In this document: piece after piece, positions 22,964-27,232 of the stretch
How the letters are laid out: the number at the start of each line of letters is the position of its first letter
Numbering within the stretch: position 1 is the first letter of the stretch
Assembly: GCA_028697875.1 (NCBI GenBank)
Contig: JAQVEQ010000006.1
Coordinates: forward strand, 1 to 27,232
From: Novosphingobium sp.
GTDB taxonomy: Bacteria; Pseudomonadota; Alphaproteobacteria; Sphingomonadales; Sphingomonadaceae
Direction of reading: 5' to 3'
Length of the DNA stretch: 27,232 bases
Position numbers and translations under genes: made by a program
The notes under the pieces: model-generated
Told to the model about the DNA's origin: nothing
The model's database searches: none
The model's input: the letters and a program-made list of their open reading frames with translations, nothing else

Positions 22964-24292
22964 TCAGCCGGCAGTACCGGCCATCTTGTTGCCGGCCTGG
23001 ATCACCCATAGGCGGGCCAGGGGCTGGCGCATGCCGGTCACCTTTTCGAAGTTCGCCTTTGCTTCGGCATACTTGCCCTGGTCGTACTGGGCGATGCCCA
23101 GGCGGGTCAGCGCGACATTGGCGTCGACCCCGCCGGTCGCGAGCGCAACCTTGTAGAGTTCTTCCGCCTGCGCGGCGTCGCCGTAACCGAGGAAGGCGTC
23201 GGCAAGGCCCAGCGCCCGGATACCGCCGGCCGCTTTCGCCCCGGCCACTTCGCTCGGCAGGGAGGCCTTGTCGGCCGCGACGCGGCCCGCGGCGTTCTTG
23301 CGCGCATCGGCGGCCCAGACGTCCTCCGACAGGTTCAGCGCGCCGGAGGCGACGCCCCGGTCGATGATACGCACCACTTCGCCCGGCAGGCGGCGCGGAT
23401 CGGCGGATTCGACGTATTCCTTGTATTCGGGAATGACGAACTTGCGGTCATTGTCGAGCCCGCCCGAACGATCCATCAGACGGAACAGGTCGAGCGTCGC
23501 CGGGACATCGAAGCCGCCGAAACTGCGGACCATCTGGGTCGCGTTCAGCCAGCTGGCCTTGGACGGGTTTTCGGCAACCGACATGGCGGCCACGTCGATC
23601 GCCTCCGGACCGAGCTTGCCATTGTAGGCCACCAGGCTCGCGCGGTTGAACCACGAGGCGGGCACGGCCAGGCCGGCCGCCTTGCGCGCGGCGACTGCCT
23701 GCTTGAAAGCGGCAATGCCTTCCGCGCCCCGGCCGGCCTGGCCATAGGCATCGACCAGCAGCGGGCCAAGCGCATCGTTCTGGTAACCGCCTTCGGCCGC
23801 GGCCTTGAACGCCGGAGCAGCCGTTGCATAATCCTTGCTCGCATAAGCGAAATTGCCGAGGAACAACTGGAAGGTCGGCAGCTTGTCGGCTTCGAGCTTG
23901 CCGCTGTCCAACATCATCTTGATGCCGCGCTTGCGCAGTTCATTATCGTCGTTGACGCTGCCGAGGTTGAGCAGAAACTGGCCCGCAGCCATCATGTCGT
24001 CGTTATTGCCTTGGGCAACGGCGGCAACCGCCGCGTCGGCCAGCGGAACGGCCGCGGCGACACCGGCATCGAGCTGCGCCTTGTCGGCACCGCCGGCCTT
24101 CTGGCCTTCCAGGTTCTTGATCGCGTCCTGGATCGGCCCGGCAGCAGCCACGAATTCCTTGCTGTAGCTCGCCGACGGAGCCTTCTTGGCCAGCGCGGGC
24201 GCGGCCGTTATCCCGTAACCCGTAACCGTCAGGCCAGCCACCATGGCCATCGCCAGGACACTGACCGACTTCTTAGGGAAGAATCCCCGCAT
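22964..24292 (-). CDS. Secreted TPR-like repeat protein, function unknown
   Basis: A 442-aa protein I cannot name. The N-terminus MRGFFPKKSVSVLAMAMVAG with LTVTGYGITAAPALA is a signal peptide, so it is probably periplasmic. The rest is Ala-rich alpha-helical. Repeat-like units have TPR spacing: LPTFQLFLGNFAYASKDYATAAPAFKAA (about 137-166), the following GPLLVDAYGQAGRGAEGIAAFKQAV, and the C-terminal AEELYKVAL / LTRLGIAQYDQGKYAEAKANFEKV (about 377-425). It likely acts as a protein-interaction scaffold. AAGGAG lies 8 nt before the ATG. It is divergent from gyrA across 269 nt and ends at the shared hairpin terminator. There are no catalytic motifs that I can see. Confidence 0.85.
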   Translation of the reverse strand: MRGFFPKKSVSVLAMAMVAGLTVTGYGITAAPALAKKAPSASYSKEFVAAAGPIQDAIKNLEGQKAGGADKAQLDAGVAAAVPLADAAVAAVAQGNNDDMMAAGQFLLNLGSVNDDNELRKRGIKMMLDSGKLEADKLPTFQLFLGNFAYASKDYATAAPAFKAAAEGGYQNDALGPLLVDAYGQAGRGAEGIAAFKQAVAARKAAGLAVPASWFNRASLVAYNGKLGPEAIDVAAMSVAENPSKASWLNATQMVRSFGGFDVPATLDLFRLMDRSGGLDNDRKFVIPEYKEYVESADPRRLPGEVVRIIDRGVASGALNLSEDVWAADARKNAAGRVAADKASLPSEVAGAKAAGGIRALGLADAFLGYGDAAQAEELYKVALATGGVDANVALTRLGIAQYDQGKYAEAKANFEKVTGMRQPLARLWVIQAGNKMAGTAG

Positions 24293-24509
24293 GCATCATC
24301 TCCTTTAGCGGCCGCCAGATACGGCCCAGACCAGCAAATGTCCGCGCTAGTGCAGGCAAAAGCGCGGTTTGGCAACCTCACCGTCCTAGGCACGGGGGAC
24401 TGAACCGCGATTGAATGAAACGAAACGGACGCAAACGCGCCTGCCCGCTCCCTTGCGCATGTGGAAAACGGCCCCCAAGCCCCCCTCGCGGCTGGCCTTT
24501 CCCGCCCCG

Positions 24510-24538
24510 TTCGCCTAGGCGGAAAGGATAGGAATAAT
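24510..24538 (+). promoter_or_regulatory. Predicted gyrA promoter with palindrome in the spacer
   Basis: TTCGCC (24510-24515) and AATAAT (24533-24538) are spaced by 17 nt, 23 nt before the gyrA GTG. A perfect 10-bp palindrome CGCCTAGGCG (24512-24521) overlaps the -35 box and spacer. The rest of the 269-nt gyrA/TPR-gene intergenic region (24293-24561) shows no other convincing element; I could not place the promoter of the minus-strand gene. Confidence 0.4.
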
Positions 24539-24561
24539 AAGCACGAGAGACACGTTTTTCC

Positions 24562-27232
24562 GTGAACGACGACACCGATACCCTTACACCGCCCGTTCCG
24601 GCCGCCGGCCCCGATTTCGAACGGATCGACATCGTCGACGAAATGAAGACGAGTTACCTCGATTACGCGATGAGCGTGATCGTCTCTCGCGCTCTGCCCG
24701 ATGTGCGCGACGGGCTGAAACCGGTCCACCGCCGCATTCTCTTCGCCAGCCAGGAAGGCGGCTTCGTCGCCGGGCGTCCCTACCGCAAGAGCGCCAAGAT
24801 CGTCGGCGACGTGATGGGTAACTACCACCCCCACGGCGACTCCGCGATCTACGATGCCCTGGCGCGCATGACGCAGGACTGGTCGATGCGCGTGCCGCTG
24901 ATCGACGGCCAGGGCAACTTCGGTTCGATGGACCCCGATCCGCCGGCCTCGATGCGTTACACCGAAGCGCGCCTGGCCAAGGTCGCCAATTCCCTGCTCG
25001 ACGATCTCGACAAGGATACGGTCGATTTCCAGGACAACTACGACGGTTCCCGCCGCGAGCCGCAGGTCCTGCCCGCGCGCTTCCCCAACCTGTTGGTCAA
25101 CGGCGCGGGCGGCATCGCGGTCGGCATGGCAACCAACATCCCGCCCCACAACCTGGGCGAAGTGATCCAGGGCTGTCTCGCCTTCATCGAAAACCCGGCC
25201 ATCACGACCGAGGAGCTGTTCGAGATCATCCCCGGGCCGGATTTCCCAACTGCGCCGCTGATCCTCGGTTCCGCCGGTTCGCGGGCCGCCTATACCGCCG
25301 GGCGCGGCTCGATCCTGATGCGCTGCCGGCACAAGATCGAGGAAGGCCGGGGAGACCGCCGCTCGATCGTCCTGACTTCCATCCCCTACCAGGTCGGCAA
25401 ATCCGGCCTTGTCGAGAAGCTGGCCGAAGCCGCCAAGGACAAGCGGATCGAAGGCGTTTCCGATATCCGGGACGAGTCGAACCGCGAAGGCGTGCGCATG
25501 GTCATCGACCTCAAGCGCGACGCCACGCCCGAAGTGGTGCTGAACCAGATCTGGCGCCACACCCCGGCGCAGTCGAGTTTCCCGGCCAACATGCTGGCGA
25601 TCCGCGGCGGACGGCCCGAAGTCCTGTCGCTGCGCGACATGATCCAGGCCTTCATCCAGTTCCGCGAAGAAGTCATCACGCGGCGCACCAAGTTCGAACT
25701 GAACAAGGCCCGCGACCGGGCGCACATCTTGCTCGGGCTCGTGGTGGCGGTGTCCAACCTCGACGAAGTGGTCGCGATCATCCGCGGGGCCTCCAACCCG
25801 GCCCAGGCGCGCGAGCGGCTGCTGGCGCGCGAATGGCCCATAAGCGACATCGCGCCCTACATCCGCCTGGTCGAAGCGTTCGAACCAGGCGCGGGGGACG
25901 AGGCCGCAGGCACGTATCGCCTGTCGGAAGTACAAGTGAAGGCGATCCTCGACCTGCGCCTCCACCGCCTGACCGCGCTCGGCCGCGACGAGATCGGCGA
26001 CGAGCTGAAGGAACTCGCCATCGCGATCGAGGAATACCTCTCCATCCTCGCCGACCGGGTGAAACTCTACCAGGTGATGCGCGAAGAACTGGAGGAGATC
26101 CGCGAACTCTACGCCACGCCGCGCATCTCGGAAATCGCCCCCGCCTGGGACGGGCTGGAGGACGAGGACCTGATCGAGCGCGACGACATGGTCGTGACGG
26201 TCACGCTCGACGGCTATATCAAGCGCACCCCGCTTTCGACCTTCCGCGCCCAGAACCGCGGCGGCAAGGGCCGCGCCGGCATGGCGACGAAGGACGAGGA
26301 CGTCATCAGCGACATGTTCGTCACCAGCACCCACAACCCGGTGCTGTTCTTCTCCACCGCGGGCAAGGTCTACCGCCTCAAGGTCTGGAAGCTGCCCGAA
26401 GGCGGCCCGGCCACGCGCGGGCGGCCGATCGTCAACCTCCTGCCCGCGCTCGACCAAGGCGAAACCATCGCCACTGTCTTGCCCCTGCCGGAGGACGAGA
26501 CAAGCTGGGGCTCCCTGAGCGTCGTCTTCGCCACGGCCAACGGCAGCGTGCGCCGCAACTCGATGGACGCCTTCACCAATATCCCGTCGAACGGGAAACT
26601 GGCGATGCGCTTCGACGAAGGCAGCGACGACCGCCTGATCGGCGTCGCCCTGCTCGATTCCGGCGACGACGTGCTGCTGGCCACCCGCAACGGCAAGGCG
26701 ATCCGCTTCGCCGCCGACGATGTCCGCGAATTCACCAGCCGCACCTCGACCGGCGTGCGCGGCATGAATCTGAAGGACGGGGACGAGGTCGTCTCGCTCT
26801 CGATCCTGCACCGGGTCGGCACCGAAGCGGAAGAGCGCGAGGAATACCTCCGCTACGCCCCGTGGAAGGCCGAAAAGGAAGGCGAACCGGGCCTCCTGGC
26901 GGAACGCTTCATGGAAATGGCGGAAAAGGAACAGTTCATCCTCACCGTCTGCGCCAATGGCTACGGCAAGATCAGCTCTGCTTATGAATACCGCCGCACC
27001 GGACGCGGCGGCCAGGGCATTACCAATATCGACAATATCAAGCGCAACGGCCCCGTCGTCGCCAGCTTCAGCGCGACCAAGGCGGACCAGCTCATGCTTG
27101 TCACCGACCAGGCCAAGCTGATTCGCATCGGGCTCGATTCCCTCCGCGTGATCGGCCGGGCCAGCGCGGGCGTCCGCCTGTTCGACGTGTCAGAGAACGA
27201 ACACGTCGTCAGCGCCGTCCGCATCGACGAGC
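24562..27232 (+). CDS. gyrA: DNA gyrase subunit A (partial, cut by window end)
   Basis: Breakage-reunion subunit of gyrase, which introduces negative supercoils. The 890 codons seen cover the winged-helix/tower domain with catalytic Tyr133 in SMRYTEAR, the quinolone-binding region HPHGDSAIYDAL (90-101) and most of the C-terminal beta-pinwheel with the GyrA box QNRGGKG (564-570). At the two main quinolone-resistance positions the residues are the sensitive-type Ser94 and Asp98. The frame runs off the end at 27232 with no stop. GTG 24562 is the first possible start after an in-frame TAA at 24538-24540; the ribosome binding site is weak. Confidence 0.97.
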   Translation, partial: MNDDTDTLTPPVPAAGPDFERIDIVDEMKTSYLDYAMSVIVSRALPDVRDGLKPVHRRILFASQEGGFVAGRPYRKSAKIVGDVMGNYHPHGDSAIYDALARMTQDWSMRVPLIDGQGNFGSMDPDPPASMRYTEARLAKVANSLLDDLDKDTVDFQDNYDGSRREPQVLPARFPNLLVNGAGGIAVGMATNIPPHNLGEVIQGCLAFIENPAITTEELFEIIPGPDFPTAPLILGSAGSRAAYTAGRGSILMRCRHKIEEGRGDRRSIVLTSIPYQVGKSGLVEKLAEAAKDKRIEGVSDIRDESNREGVRMVIDLKRDATPEVVLNQIWRHTPAQSSFPANMLAIRGGRPEVLSLRDMIQAFIQFREEVITRRTKFELNKARDRAHILLGLVVAVSNLDEVVAIIRGASNPAQARERLLAREWPISDIAPYIRLVEAFEPGAGDEAAGTYRLSEVQVKAILDLRLHRLTALGRDEIGDELKELAIAIEEYLSILADRVKLYQVMREELEEIRELYATPRISEIAPAWDGLEDEDLIERDDMVVTVTLDGYIKRTPLSTFRAQNRGGKGRAGMATKDEDVISDMFVTSTHNPVLFFSTAGKVYRLKVWKLPEGGPATRGRPIVNLLPALDQGETIATVLPLPEDETSWGSLSVVFATANGSVRRNSMDAFTNIPSNGKLAMRFDEGSDDRLIGVALLDSGDDVLLATRNGKAIRFAADDVREFTSRTSTGVRGMNLKDGDEVVSLSILHRVGTEAEEREEYLRYAPWKAEKEGEPGLLAERFMEMAEKEQFILTVCANGYGKISSAYEYRRTGRGGQGITNIDNIKRNGPVVASFSATKADQLMLVTDQAKLIRIGLDSLRVIGRASAGVRLFDVSENEHVVSAVRIDE

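Noticed and set aside
24229..26811. An 860-codon open frame on the minus strand opposite gyrA
   Set aside because: Same reason: it is the shadow of gyrA, with a biased composition and no recognisable domain. It also overlaps the true start of the secreted repeat protein.

Overview
The window reads as ordinary chromosome from a GC-rich alphaproteobacterium of the order Sphingomonadales (Sphingomonadaceae or Erythrobacteraceae type). The grounds are the gene order dusB-ntrB-ntrC-ntrY-ntrX-hfq-hflX, a fused ispDF, an hfq that encodes two Sm domains in one chain, the block dac-tmk-holB-metG-tatD-MBL hydrolase, and tightly coupled starts (ATGA, GTGA, TGATG overlaps). I see no insertion sequence, prophage, CRISPR array or integrase. 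This assignment is inference from gene content; no database was searched.

Layout: (1) 28-435, minus strand: tRNA-Ser(UGA) followed by a small hypothetical gene; a truncated second tRNA-Ser-like copy lies at about 570-621. (2) 739-9611, plus strand: a long run starting with three envelope genes (MltB-type lytic transglycosylase, a degenerate RlpA-like SPOR lipoprotein, D,D-carboxypeptidase), then thymidylate kinase, DNA polymerase III delta', methionyl-tRNA synthetase, a TatD-family hydrolase, a PhnP-like metallo-hydrolase and a 56-residue membrane protein, then mazG behind its own AT-rich promoter-like segment. (3) 9588-18853, minus strand: dusB-ntrB-ntrC-ntrY-ntrX-hfq-hflX, joining tRNA modification, two nitrogen-type two-component systems, an RNA chaperone and a ribosome-associated GTPase. 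(4) 18927-20615, plus: ispDF and a CinA/PncC amidohydrolase. (5) 20576-21981, minus: lipA and a RatA/COQ10-type START-domain gene. (6) 22080-22733, plus: beta-carbonic anhydrase, ending at a strong hairpin terminator shared with (7) 22964-24292, minus: a secreted repeat-rich protein. (8) 24562 to the window end, plus: gyrA, cut by the window.

The most unusual items are the tandem-domain Hfq, whose second domain has lost the proximal lysine and most of the basic rim; an hflX that appears to begin at a CTG overlapping the hfq stop; a 17-bp palindrome covering both the putative ispDF -35 box and the dusB ribosome binding site; an RlpA-like protein that has lost its catalytic Asp; and the truncated tRNA-Ser copy. 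I did not find a wholly new multi-gene system.
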